From assembly GCA_964425215.1 (NCBI GenBank), contig CAYRLW010000084.1, positions 1 through 8,297 on the forward strand: DNA of 8,297 bases, given 5' to 3'. Below the pieces are notes generated by a model, which searched no databases, was not told where the DNA came from, and worked only from the letters and a program-made list of their open reading frames with translations. Shown piece by piece: positions 1 through 6,179 of this stretch. Origin of the DNA: CAYRLW01 sp964425215. Its GTDB lineage: Bacteria > Spirochaetota > Spirochaetia > Treponematales > Breznakiellaceae. Every line of letters begins with the position of its first letter. The first letter of the stretch is position 1. The position numbers and the translations under genes are program-made.

Positions 1-2291
1 ATTATGGGCTGGGAACCGAGAAATACCAGGTTATCCTCAGGGTCCCCCTGGGGTCCCTTTACGGCTTTTCCAGAAGGGTTTTTGGGCAGGGACAAATCAC
101 AGCCCCGGTTCCGGTCGTTTTCCCGGTCCCGGGCGTAACAATCCAAAAGTTGGATCACCGTATTCTGGGGAATCTGGGGCGGGGGTACCGGGAAGGGAAA
201 GGCCGATTCTACGGGTGTAGCGGTATTTCCGGTCATCCATTGGGACAAAAGGGCGTCCAGGGGGCCGCTGAACCGGTCAAAGGACGATTCTCCGGTAAAA
301 CGGAGGTCATTATCGGCAAAATAGTCACCCTTTCGGTCCCCTACGGGATCGTCTTCCACCCGTAAGAGGGGATGGCGGCCCCGTTTCCATTCGCCGTAGA
401 TCCGGGAATGACGGGTCAGGACGAACTTGTGCCAAAATCCCGAATCCAACAGCCCCGCCTGAAACAGTTGGCGCAGAGTTTCCGCCGAATCGATGATTTC
501 CTGATCGTCCTGGTCGTAGTACCCAAAAATAAGGTAGGCGTGGGTAAGGATCCCCGCTTCTTTAAAAGCGGCGCACGCACGGACCACCTGTTCCAGGCCT
601 ATCCCTTTGCCCAGCCGTTTAAAGCCCGTGGCGGTGGCTACCTCGATGCCGGCGGACACGGCGATCAGGCCTCCGGCGGCCAGGAGGGCCGCCGTGTCGG
701 GGGTAAAATCCCGTTCAAACCGGATGTTTCCCCAAAATACCAGGGGAAGGCCGGCGGCCCGGTTCAACTCCGCCAGGCGGACCAGGGAGGGCACCGGTGC
801 CGCCTCGTCCACCAGGTGGACCCCCCGGATACCCGCGTGTTTTGCCTGGCGTACCAGGTGATCAAAAAGGGCCTCCACGTCAACCGCCGAAAAGCCCCGG
901 ATGTAATCCAGCTGGACGTCGCAAAACGCGCAGGCGTGCCAATAGCAACCGTGGGCCAGATAGGCCTTGAGCCATCGGCCTTCGGTCCAGAGCCGGTGCA
1001 TGGGGTTTTCGTCGTCCACCGCTACAATGTAGCGGGAAAAATCCACAGTGGAATAGTCGGGAAACAGGGTGATCGAAAGCTTCCGCTCCAGTTCTTCATA
1101 CTCTTGGGTCGTCGCTGGACTAGGTGCTTCTCCCCGGGTCCCTGAAAATCCGGAGTTTTCCGCCGGGTCCCCCCTATCGGGTAAGCCGTCACAATTTCCG
1201 ACGAGTTCACCGGTACGGGGGGATCGGTAGAGGGTTTTGTAGAGGGGCCGGTCCTGGGAAGGGAATAACTTCACCCTTTCGGGGGAAGATTCGGGGGTGG
1301 AATAGGAAAAATCAACCTTCTCCAAAACCCGCAGGATGGCGGAAAGGGAACCGTAGCCCCGGTCAAAGGAGAGAAAATCAAAATAATCGAAAAACTTTTT
1401 TGCCCTCATCGATCGAAGTTCCGTGTTCACGTACCCGCCCCCCGCTATAGTTACCAGGGGCGCCCCCCGGTGGGAACGGGCGGAGCGGGCCGCGAAGAGG
1501 GCGGGAACCAGGGTGCCAGGAAAGGGGAGGGTAAAGGCCAGGATAACCGGGTCGGCGAGCCCGCTGGAATTTCCCCTGGATGTGATCGGGTTTTCATCCA
1601 AAGCTTTCCACTCTTCCTCGCAGAGGGGACCGTAGAAGGTCCGCAGAATGTACCCGTCCAACGCCCCTTCCACGGTGGAAAAGGAACGTACGCTGGCGGC
1701 AAGGGAATCGGCGTACTTTATTAACGAAAAGGTAGGGTCGAGCGTCACGGTGATAAAATCCGCCAGGTCGGCCAACAGGGCCGACGCGATGCGGCGATCG
1801 CTTAAAAATCCGCCGGACCGCCCTTCCGGTTCCCCGGCTTCCCCAAGGCTTTGGGCCCATAGGGCGTCGGTCCTTGGCCCGGAAGGGAAGGTCCCGTTGC
1901 CCAGGGTCAGCAAATGGCCGTACTCCACGCTTTTTCCCCGTAGTATTTCCAGAATCGGATCGATGGATCGGATCCACCAGGGCGCCTGGGAAAGAAACCG
2001 TTCGACTTCCCGGCGGATTGCCGACTTCCGAAGGTTCGACCCCGGGGCCGTCGAAGGGCTTTCCAGATGGCTCCTGGGTTCTTTCCCCTGGGCTAGAGCC
2101 AGCACTTCGGCGGCGTCGGAAAATATGCGGGTCAAGCCGGGTACGGAAAAGATCCGTTCAAACAGACCGATGGAGTGGTCCCGGACCTCCACGGGGATGG
2201 ATTGGGAGTCGAAGAAGGCCTTTAAGTAGTAGGGCGCCGGGTAGGGGGTGTTGAGCTGGACAAAGGGACTTTGAATTAACAGGGCCCTCAT
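1..2291 (-). CDS. B12-binding-domain radical SAM protein, 3' end beyond window
   Basis: The frame is open from ATG at 2291 to the left edge with no stop, giving at least 763 residues; the C-terminus is missing. The N-terminal part (about residues 1-310) resembles the cobalamin-binding Rossmann-like domain of B12-dependent radical SAM proteins: it opens with MRALLIQSPF and has a GGGYVNTELR loop at 284-293 followed by FFDYFDFLSFDRG. The radical SAM cluster motif is GCYWHACAFCD with Cys449, Cys454 and Cys457, that is CX4CX2C rather than the usual CX3CX2C. These cysteines should ligate a [4Fe-4S] cluster that cleaves S-adenosylmethionine. A FWHKFVLTRHS motif (Trp620, His621) lies in the C-terminal half. 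A low-complexity, Pro/Gly/Asp-rich linker sits before the barrel. The start is supported by an AAGAGGGG Shine-Dalgarno 6 nt upstream and by a 4-nt ATGA overlap with the preceding four-cysteine gene. The substrate is unknown; methyltransferase or other radical chemistry on a peptide, lipid or RNA are all possible. The family call is firm, the function is not. Confidence 0.92.
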   Translation of the reverse strand, partial: MRALLIQSPFVQLNTPYPAPYYLKAFFDSQSIPVEVRDHSIGLFERIFSVPGLTRIFSDAAEVLALAQGKEPRSHLESPSTAPGSNLRKSAIRREVERFLSQAPWWIRSIDPILEILRGKSVEYGHLLTLGNGTFPSGPRTDALWAQSLGEAGEPEGRSGGFLSDRRIASALLADLADFITVTLDPTFSLIKYADSLAASVRSFSTVEGALDGYILRTFYGPLCEEEWKALDENPITSRGNSSGLADPVILAFTLPFPGTLVPALFAARSARSHRGAPLVTIAGGGYVNTELRSMRAKKFFDYFDFLSFDRGYGSLSAILRVLEKVDFSYSTPESSPERVKLFPSQDRPLYKTLYRSPRTGELVGNCDGLPDRGDPAENSGFSGTRGEAPSPATTQEYEELERKLSITLFPDYSTVDFSRYIVAVDDENPMHRLWTEGRWLKAYLAHGCYWHACAFCDVQLDYIRGFSAVDVEALFDHLVRQAKHAGIRGVHLVDEAAPVPSLVRLAELNRAAGLPLVFWGNIRFERDFTPDTAALLAAGGLIAVSAGIEVATATGFKRLGKGIGLEQVVRACAAFKEAGILTHAYLIFGYYDQDDQEIIDSAETLRQLFQAGLLDSGFWHKFVLTRHSRIYGEWKRGRHPLLRVEDDPVGDRKGDYFADNDLRFTGESSFDRFSGPLDALLSQWMTGNTATPVESAFPFPVPPPQIPQNTVIQLLDCYARDRENDRNRGCDLSLPKNPSGKAVKGPQGDPEDNLVFLGSQPI

Positions 2292-2476
2292 TGCAGACCC
2301 CTCTTGGGCGTAAAGGATGGGCACTGCTGTCCCGTGGCTTGAAATACTTCGATGGAAGGCAAATGGCGGGTTTTAATGCCGAATTGGGTACAGATCCGGG
2401 GAAAGCGGGGATCCCAGGAAACTTTAAAATATACGCACTTTAGGCAATCGGGGGAACGTCGAGTGTCGGTTTCCAT
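2288..2476 (-). CDS. Small conserved four-cysteine protein (62 aa), putative metal-binding
   Basis: A 62-residue protein with Cys11-x2-Cys14, Cys29 and Cys52, a spacing that suggests a small zinc or iron site. The core is CLKCVYFKVSWDPRFPRIC, then FGIKTRHLPSIEVFQATG, then C52. I recognise this as a small family seen in several bacterial phyla, often left hypothetical and sometimes mis-named uracil-DNA glycosylase; that recollection cannot be checked here. It is far too short to be a glycosylase. ATG 2476 is the only plausible start: reading upstream in frame, an in-frame TGA appears after 12 codons with no other ATG, GTG or TTG. No Shine-Dalgarno is visible, and a predicted promoter would give a leader of only about 5 nt. 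Its TGA overlaps the radical SAM ATG (ATGA), so the two are probably translationally coupled. The role is unknown; substrate presentation, metal handling or nucleic-acid binding are guesses. Confidence 0.8.
   Translation of the reverse strand: METDTRRSPDCLKCVYFKVSWDPRFPRICTQFGIKTRHLPSIEVFQATGQQCPSFTPKRGLQ
2298..2305 (-). promoter_or_regulatory. Shine-Dalgarno of the radical SAM gene
   Basis: AAGAGGGG on the minus strand lies 6 nt before ATG 2291. It falls inside the coding end of the upstream four-cysteine gene. It fixes the start of the radical SAM gene and contrasts with the operon's first gene, which has no such site. Confidence 0.75.
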
Positions 2477-2482
2477 AGAGGT

Positions 2483-2512
2483 TTGACAGTGTACTCTTCT
2501 TTGGGGTATGCT
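2483..2512 (+). promoter_or_regulatory. Predicted ptsI promoter, start at or next to the ATG
   Basis: A perfect -35 TTGACA (2483-2488), an 18-nt spacer, then TATGCT (2507-2512, 4 of 6). The expected transcription start is about 2519-2521, so the ptsI message would have a leader of 0-2 nt. No Shine-Dalgarno lies near the ATG; the nearest G-run, GGGG at 2503-2506, is 14 nt away and would not be transcribed. A second hexamer, a perfect TATAAT at 2517-2522, overlaps the start codon but has no good -35 at 17 nt. Confidence 0.55.
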
Positions 2513-2516
2513 TCAA
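2488..2516 (-). promoter_or_regulatory. Predicted promoter of the four-cysteine/radical SAM operon
   Basis: On the minus strand TTGAAG (2516-2511) is followed after 17 nt by TACACT (2493-2488). Each hexamer matches 4 of 6 sigma70 consensus bases. The expected transcription start is near 2480-2481, about 5 nt before ATG 2476. It overlaps the opposing ptsI promoter. The match is moderate; the main support is that only 44 bp is available for both promoters. Confidence 0.4.
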
Positions 2517-2520
2517 TATA

Positions 2521-4257
2521 ATGAAAGAATTGGTTGGCGTTCCCGCTTCCTCCGGTGTGGCGATCGGGAAGGTTTTTCTGTACAAAGACGATATCTTCTC
2601 CCAAATTCCCCGGTATGCCATACACGAGGGAAACGTGGAAGGGGAGTGGAAGCGTTTTGTGGAAGCGAACCAATCGGCCCAACGGGAAGTCCAGGATCTG
2701 CGGGATCGGGCCCAACGGGAAATGGGGGACGAGCAGGCTAAGATCTTCGAAGCCCACCTATTGATGCTCTCGGACGAGGATATCCACGACCAGCTTAAAA
2801 ATCGACTTGAAACGAGTCTAGAAAATATCGAATGGGTTGTTTGGGAAAATTCCCGGGCCTTGGCTCAAAAATTGAACACCGCCCAGGACCCGGCCCTGCG
2901 AGATCGGGCGGCGGATATTTACGACGTGTCCCGTCGGCTTTTAAATAATTTACTTTCGATAAAGAAAATTTCCCTGACCGAATTAACCAGCGACTGTGTT
3001 CTGGTGGCCCGCGATCTTTTGCCTTCCGACGCCCTGGTTATGAATAGGTCCCACGTCAAGGCCCTGGTCTTGGATATGGGTGGTATGACCTCCCATACGG
3101 CAATTTTAGCCCGGGCTTTCGAGATCCCCGCCGTGCTGGGCCTTTCCAAGGCCTCTTTGGAAATTAAGGACGGCGACACGGCGGTGGTGGACGGGAGCTC
3201 CGGCCGGGTAATCGTTAACCCCGACGAAGCAACCCTGCAAAAGTACCGGACCATCACGATAAACCTGCAAAAAATAGCCGGAGAACTGGAGGCCCTGCGG
3301 GATTTGCCCGCCGAGACCCTGGACGGAGTCCGCTTCCAGTTGAAAGCGAACATAGAAATTCCCGAGGAGGCGGAACACGCGATCCAATACGGCGCCGAAG
3401 GTATCGGATTGTACCGCTCCGAGTTCCTTTTTTTAACTGCAGGGAGCGCTACGGACGAGGAACAGCAGTACCAGGCCTATCGTACCGTGGTCTCCGCCAT
3501 GGGTGGGAAGCCCGTAACCATCCGGACCCTGGACGTGGGGGGGGATAAGCTTATCCCAGACCTGCAGTCGAAGGAAGAAAAAAATCCCCTACTGGGGTGG
3601 CGGGCCATCCGTTTTTGCCTTTCCCACCGGGACCTGTTTAAAACCCAACTGCGGGCCCTGCTTCGGTCCAGCGTGGAAGGTAATCTTAAAATTATGTTCC
3701 CCATGATTTCGGGGATCGAGGAACTGGAAGACGCCCTGGAGGTGCTGGAAGAAGCAAAGGCCGAGTGCCGGGAACGGGGCCAGGCTTTTGCCGAAAACCT
3801 GGAAGTGGGAACCATGATAGAAATTCCCTCCGCCGCCATGACCGCGGATATTTTGGCAAAACGGTCCGCCTTTTTTTCCATAGGAACCAACGACTTGGTC
3901 CAGTATTCTATCGCCGTGGATCGGGGAAACGAGCGGACCGCCTATTTGGCCCAACCCTTTCATCCCGCGGTCCTCCGGTTTATCAAAAGAACCATCGACG
4001 CGGCCCATACCATGGGCATCCCCGCGGCCATGTGCGGAGAATTGGCGGGGGATCCCCAGGCTACGGGGATCCTTTTGGGACTGGGGCTGGATGAGTTTAG
4101 CATGTCCGCCTCCTCTATCCCCCGGGTAAAAAAGGTAATCCGATCCTGCAGGGCCACCGATTGCCGCCTGTTGGCGGAAAACGCCCTGGCCCTTTCGTCG
4201 TACCGGGACGTTCAGAAATTGGTCCAACAATGGATGGACCAGCGGTTCCCGTCGTAG
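2521..4257 (+). CDS. ptsI: Phosphoenolpyruvate-protein phosphotransferase (PTS Enzyme I)
   Basis: Enzyme I autophosphorylates from phosphoenolpyruvate and passes phosphate to HPr, starting the sugar phosphotransferase chain in the cytoplasm. The 578-residue length is normal. Order: N-terminal segment and HPr-binding helices (about 1-145), phosphohistidine swivel domain (about 150-235) with GGMTSHTAILARA and the active His192, then a PEP-binding TIM barrel (about 260-575). Visible active-site residues are Arg299 (LYRSEFLF), Arg335 (TIRTLDVGGDK), Glu434 (MIEIPSAA), Asn457 and Asp458 (GTNDLVQY), Arg468 and Cys505 (MCGELAG). All sit three residues later than the known Escherichia coli positions, so the enzyme looks intact. 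The start MKELVGVPASSGVAIGK matches the family N-terminus, so ATG 2521 is secure despite the missing Shine-Dalgarno. No ptsH or EII gene is adjacent, which may mean PTS genes are scattered or that the system is partly regulatory. The gene appears monocistronic: a 192-bp repeat-bearing gap follows it. Confidence 0.97.
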   Translation: MKELVGVPASSGVAIGKVFLYKDDIFSQIPRYAIHEGNVEGEWKRFVEANQSAQREVQDLRDRAQREMGDEQAKIFEAHLLMLSDEDIHDQLKNRLETSLENIEWVVWENSRALAQKLNTAQDPALRDRAADIYDVSRRLLNNLLSIKKISLTELTSDCVLVARDLLPSDALVMNRSHVKALVLDMGGMTSHTAILARAFEIPAVLGLSKASLEIKDGDTAVVDGSSGRVIVNPDEATLQKYRTITINLQKIAGELEALRDLPAETLDGVRFQLKANIEIPEEAEHAIQYGAEGIGLYRSEFLFLTAGSATDEEQQYQAYRTVVSAMGGKPVTIRTLDVGGDKLIPDLQSKEEKNPLLGWRAIRFCLSHRDLFKTQLRALLRSSVEGNLKIMFPMISGIEELEDALEVLEEAKAECRERGQAFAENLEVGTMIEIPSAAMTADILAKRSAFFSIGTNDLVQYSIAVDRGNERTAYLAQPFHPAVLRFIKRTIDAAHTMGIPAAMCGELAGDPQATGILLGLGLDEFSMSASSIPRVKKVIRSCRATDCRLLAENALALSSYRDVQKLVQQWMDQRFPS

Positions 4258-4288
4258 GAACACGTCGAACCAGGTTCTTGAAACCGCC

Positions 4289-4324
4289 AATGTAGAAGTT
4301 TGTCGAAAATGTAGAAGTTTGTCG
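4289..4324. repeat. Two 17-bp perfect direct repeats, period 19 bp
   Basis: AATGTAGAAGTTTGTCG occurs at 4289-4305 and again, identically, at 4308-4324, separated by 2 nt. The second copy runs straight into the inverted repeat CGGACTTGTCCG (4323-4334). The close to two-helical-turn spacing could place two protein copies on nearly the same DNA face, but a replication-slippage repeat is equally possible. Confidence 0.85.
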
Positions 4325-4374
4325 GACTTGTCCGTTTTTAGGGGAATGGAGAATCCGGTCCCGTCGATGGTTTC

Positions 4375-4419
4375 GTACAATTCACGGATGTACTATTTAC
4401 GAATGTACAATCCACGGAT
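4375..4419. repeat. Three tandem imperfect 15-bp repeats
   Basis: Unit 1 is GTACAATTCACGGAT (4375-4389), unit 2 is GTACTATTTACGAAT (4390-4404), and unit 3 is GTACAATCCACGGAT (4405-4419), directly abutting. Units 1 and 3 differ at one base; unit 2 has three or four changes from either. The array ends 30 bp before the der ATG, and a possible -35 (TTTACG) lies in unit 2. It could be an operator array or a variable tandem repeat. Confidence 0.9.
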
Positions 4420-4425
4420 TTTAAT
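4396..4425 (+). promoter_or_regulatory. Possible der operon promoter
   Basis: TTTACG (4396-4401), an 18-nt spacer, then TTTAAT (4420-4425, 5 of 6). The expected start is near 4432, leaving a short leader that contains GGAG at 4435-4438 as a ribosome-binding site. The -35 is only 4 of 6 and lies inside the 15-bp repeats, so this is tentative. Confidence 0.35.
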
Positions 4426-4449
4426 ACGTCATTTGGAGTTATATTGTAT

Positions 4450-5880
4450 ATGGAATATAGTCCCGATAAAAAATATCGGAATTTACCGGTGGTCGTCCTG
4501 GTTGGGCGTCCCAACGTGGGGAAATCGACCCTTTTTAACCGCCTTCTGCGCCAGCGCCGGGCCATAACCGATCCGAAGCCCGGGGTAACCCGGGATCCGG
4601 TGGAGGCCACCGCGTTTTTGATCGGCCATCCTCTTACCCTGGTGGATACCGGGGGCTTTAAGCTGGACCGGGAAGAGCTGGACGATCTGGTCATTGAAAA
4701 GACCAAGGAAACCATTGAACGCTCCGATTTGGTGGTTTTAGTTCTAGAAGCGGGGGACCTAACCAGCGAAGATTTGGAGTTTATCGAATATTTACGACCC
4801 CACCGGGATCGACTGCTCGTGGCGGTTAATAAGACCGAAGGAGGGCGTCGGGAAAGTTACGCCTGGAATCTGCTTTCCCAGGGATTCGAAACCGTGTATC
4901 CGATTTCCGCGGAACACGGGGACAATATTTTTGATTTGGAAGAGGCCATCGTTCAACGGCTGGATTTTTCCACGGTGGAAGAGGACCAGGACGCGGATCG
5001 GGATATACGGATCGCCATAATCGGCAAACCCAACACAGGAAAATCCACCCTTTCCAACCGGCTAACCGCCACGGAAGCGTCCATCGTCAGCGACATTCCC
5101 GGGACGACGCGGGATGTGGTAGAGGGCCGGTTTGTCTATAAAAAAAGGTCCTTTGTGGTGCTGGATACCGCAGGAATTCGGCGGAAGAACCGGGTTACTG
5201 AAAATATCGAGTACTATTCGGTTAACCGGGCCATCAAGACATTGGAACAGGCGGATCTGGTTTTTTTGCTTATCGACGCTCAAGAGGGTCTAACCGAGCA
5301 GGATAAAAAGATCGCTGCCCTGGCCCACGAGCAAGGGCGGGGCATCATCCTGGTGTTAAATAAATGGGACACCATGCCGAAGCTAAAGAACACCTTCGAA
5401 GCTTCCGTCGACAGGATACACTATTTTTTCGGTCAAATGGAGTACGCCCCCGTGGTGGCCCTGAGCGCCCAAAACGGAACGGGGGTAGAGACCCTTTTGG
5501 ATACGGCCCTGCGGATGTACGGCCAACTTATTCGGCGTATCGACACGGGGCCCCTTAATCAGGCCTTACAGAAGTGGTTGGAAGAGTATCCGCCCCCTGT
5601 GGGTCCCAAGACCCGATTCAAGGTTCGATACGCCGTACAAACCTCGGCGAATCCGGTAAAATTCGTCATCTTCGCCTCCCGGCCCGACGCGGTATCCGAT
5701 TCCTACGTGGCGTATTTGCGGAATAAACTGCGCAAAGATTTAGGGTATTCTCTTATTCCCGTGTCCATAGAAATTCGACCTTCCCGCAAGGATCCAAAGA
5801 CCGCCCGGAAGGAACGGGAAGCCAAAAGGACCGAGGCGAACGAGCGGGAGCGATCCGGTGGCCACGTTTCAGATCGGTGA
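4450..5880 (+). CDS. der: Ribosome-assembly GTPase Der (EngA)
   Basis: Der is a tandem two-domain GTPase that acts in 50S subunit maturation. From ATG 4450 it is 476 residues, close to the usual family length. G-domain 1: P-loop GRPNVGKST at 19-27, DTGG at 66-69, G4 motif NKTE at 127-130, SAE at 153-155. G-domain 2: GKPNTGKST at 192-200, PGTTRD at 217-222, DTAG at 239-242, NKWD at 304-307, SAQ at 339-341. A KH-like RNA-binding domain follows (about 365-445, with NPVKFVIFASRPDAV), then a highly charged basic tail (446-476). The G4 motif of domain 1 ends in Glu instead of the usual Asp, which may weaken guanine discrimination. Start choice is uncertain: GGAG at 4435-4438 is 11 nt from ATG 4450 but 5 nt from an in-frame TTG at 4444, which would add two residues. 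It heads an operon with the MerR-type gene, which overlaps its 3' end by 23 nt. Confidence 0.96.
   Translation: MEYSPDKKYRNLPVVVLVGRPNVGKSTLFNRLLRQRRAITDPKPGVTRDPVEATAFLIGHPLTLVDTGGFKLDREELDDLVIEKTKETIERSDLVVLVLEAGDLTSEDLEFIEYLRPHRDRLLVAVNKTEGGRRESYAWNLLSQGFETVYPISAEHGDNIFDLEEAIVQRLDFSTVEEDQDADRDIRIAIIGKPNTGKSTLSNRLTATEASIVSDIPGTTRDVVEGRFVYKKRSFVVLDTAGIRRKNRVTENIEYYSVNRAIKTLEQADLVFLLIDAQEGLTEQDKKIAALAHEQGRGIILVLNKWDTMPKLKNTFEASVDRIHYFFGQMEYAPVVALSAQNGTGVETLLDTALRMYGQLIRRIDTGPLNQALQKWLEEYPPPVGPKTRFKVRYAVQTSANPVKFVIFASRPDAVSDSYVAYLRNKLRKDLGYSLIPVSIEIRPSRKDPKTARKEREAKRTEANERERSGGHVSDR
5846..5850 (+). promoter_or_regulatory. Shine-Dalgarno deciding the GTG start of the MerR-type gene
   Basis: GGGAG lies inside the 3' end of der, 7 nt before GTG 5858. 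It supports a GTG start within der rather than a later internal codon. Confidence 0.65.
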
Positions 5881-6178
5881 GGTGGAACGGCTTTTAGGGA
5901 TAAAAGCCCACGTTCTGCGGTATTGGGAAAAAGAAATCCCCCTCTTACAGGTCCGTAAAGATTTGGGCGGGCGGCGGGTCTACACCGAACGGGATGTGGC
6001 CCTCCTGTACCGCCTGCGGTACCTTCTGTACGGGCGGCGTTTTACCCTGGAGGGCGCCCGGGAACAGCTTATCAAAGAAGCCTCCCAGGGGGATCAAAAC
6101 CTTCGAGCCCAAATCCAAAGTCTTAGGGCGGACCTGCTTTCGGTGTATTTTATGGTTCGAAATATGACAGGAGACTAG
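5858..6178 (+). CDS. Short MerR-family DNA-binding protein
   Basis: This 106-residue protein has a MerR-type winged helix-turn-helix: FQIGEVERLLGIKAHVLRYWEKE at 4-26, then wing GGRRVYTERDV at 37-47 and a helical pair to about residue 75. After that comes a short helix with heptad-like leucines (about 80-98) that probably dimerises it. There is no C-terminal effector-binding domain and no metal-binding cysteine, so it is unlikely to sense metals or drugs as classical MerR proteins do. It starts at GTG 5858, backed by GGGAG 7 nt upstream. The start lies 23 nt inside der, and the stop is 1 nt before the next gene, so it should be co-transcribed and probably translationally coupled. MerR proteins usually bind between -35 and -10 elements 19-20 bp apart; the target is unknown. 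Autoregulation of this operon is possible but not shown. Confidence 0.9.
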   Translation: MATFQIGEVERLLGIKAHVLRYWEKEIPLLQVRKDLGGRRVYTERDVALLYRLRYLLYGRRFTLEGAREQLIKEASQGDQNLRAQIQSLRADLLSVYFMVRNMTGD

Positions 6179-6179
6179 G

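Larger units (their letters stand above)
4258..4449. other. ptsI-der intergenic gap with repeats, no gene
   Basis: The gap is AT-richer than its flanks. It contains two direct-repeat arrays (listed separately) and two short inverted repeats: GAACC-A-GGTTC at 4267-4277 and CGGAC-TT-GTCCG at 4323-4334. The spacers of these inverted repeats (1 and 2 nt) are too short for RNA hairpins, so if functional they would be protein-binding palindromes. I see no convincing terminator after ptsI: a 5-bp stem, GTTCC/GGAAC at 4245-4261, has no T-run. No credible reading frame is confined to the gap. Confidence 0.6.

Noticed and set aside
372..1145. Long plus-strand open frame of 257 codons
   Set aside because: It lies entirely opposite the radical SAM gene, in the codon-aligned antisense frame. 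The minus strand carries the recognisable Cys cluster and family motifs; this frame has none.
2424..2757. Minus-strand frames overlapping the ptsI 5' end
   Set aside because: They are antisense to the conserved Enzyme I N-terminus and show no motif; the four-cysteine gene explains the minus-strand coding here.
4245..4261. GTTCC/GGAAC hairpin at the ptsI stop as a terminator
   Set aside because: The stem is only 5 bp with a 7-nt loop and no T-run follows.
4289..4324. The direct repeats as a CRISPR remnant (GTAGAA/TTCTAC resembles Cas12a repeats)
   Set aside because: Only two copies separated by 2 nt, no spacers, no stem of the Cas12a type, and no cas gene nearby.
3589..4380. Minus-strand open frame of 263 codons over ptsI
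   Set aside because: It is antisense to a fully recognisable ptsI, has no family motif, and arises from GC-biased codon use.
4433..4461. Promoter-like TTGGAG-N17-TATAGT at the der start
   Set aside because: The -10 lies inside the der coding region and no start codon follows at a suitable distance; GGAG here serves better as the ribosome-binding site.
4319..4567. Small plus-strand frame covering the 15-bp repeats (repeated YNSRM/YYLRM/YNPRI-like pentapeptides)
   Set aside because: The peptide repetition just reflects the 15-bp DNA repeat. The frame overlaps der out of register and has no Shine-Dalgarno or homology that I recognise.
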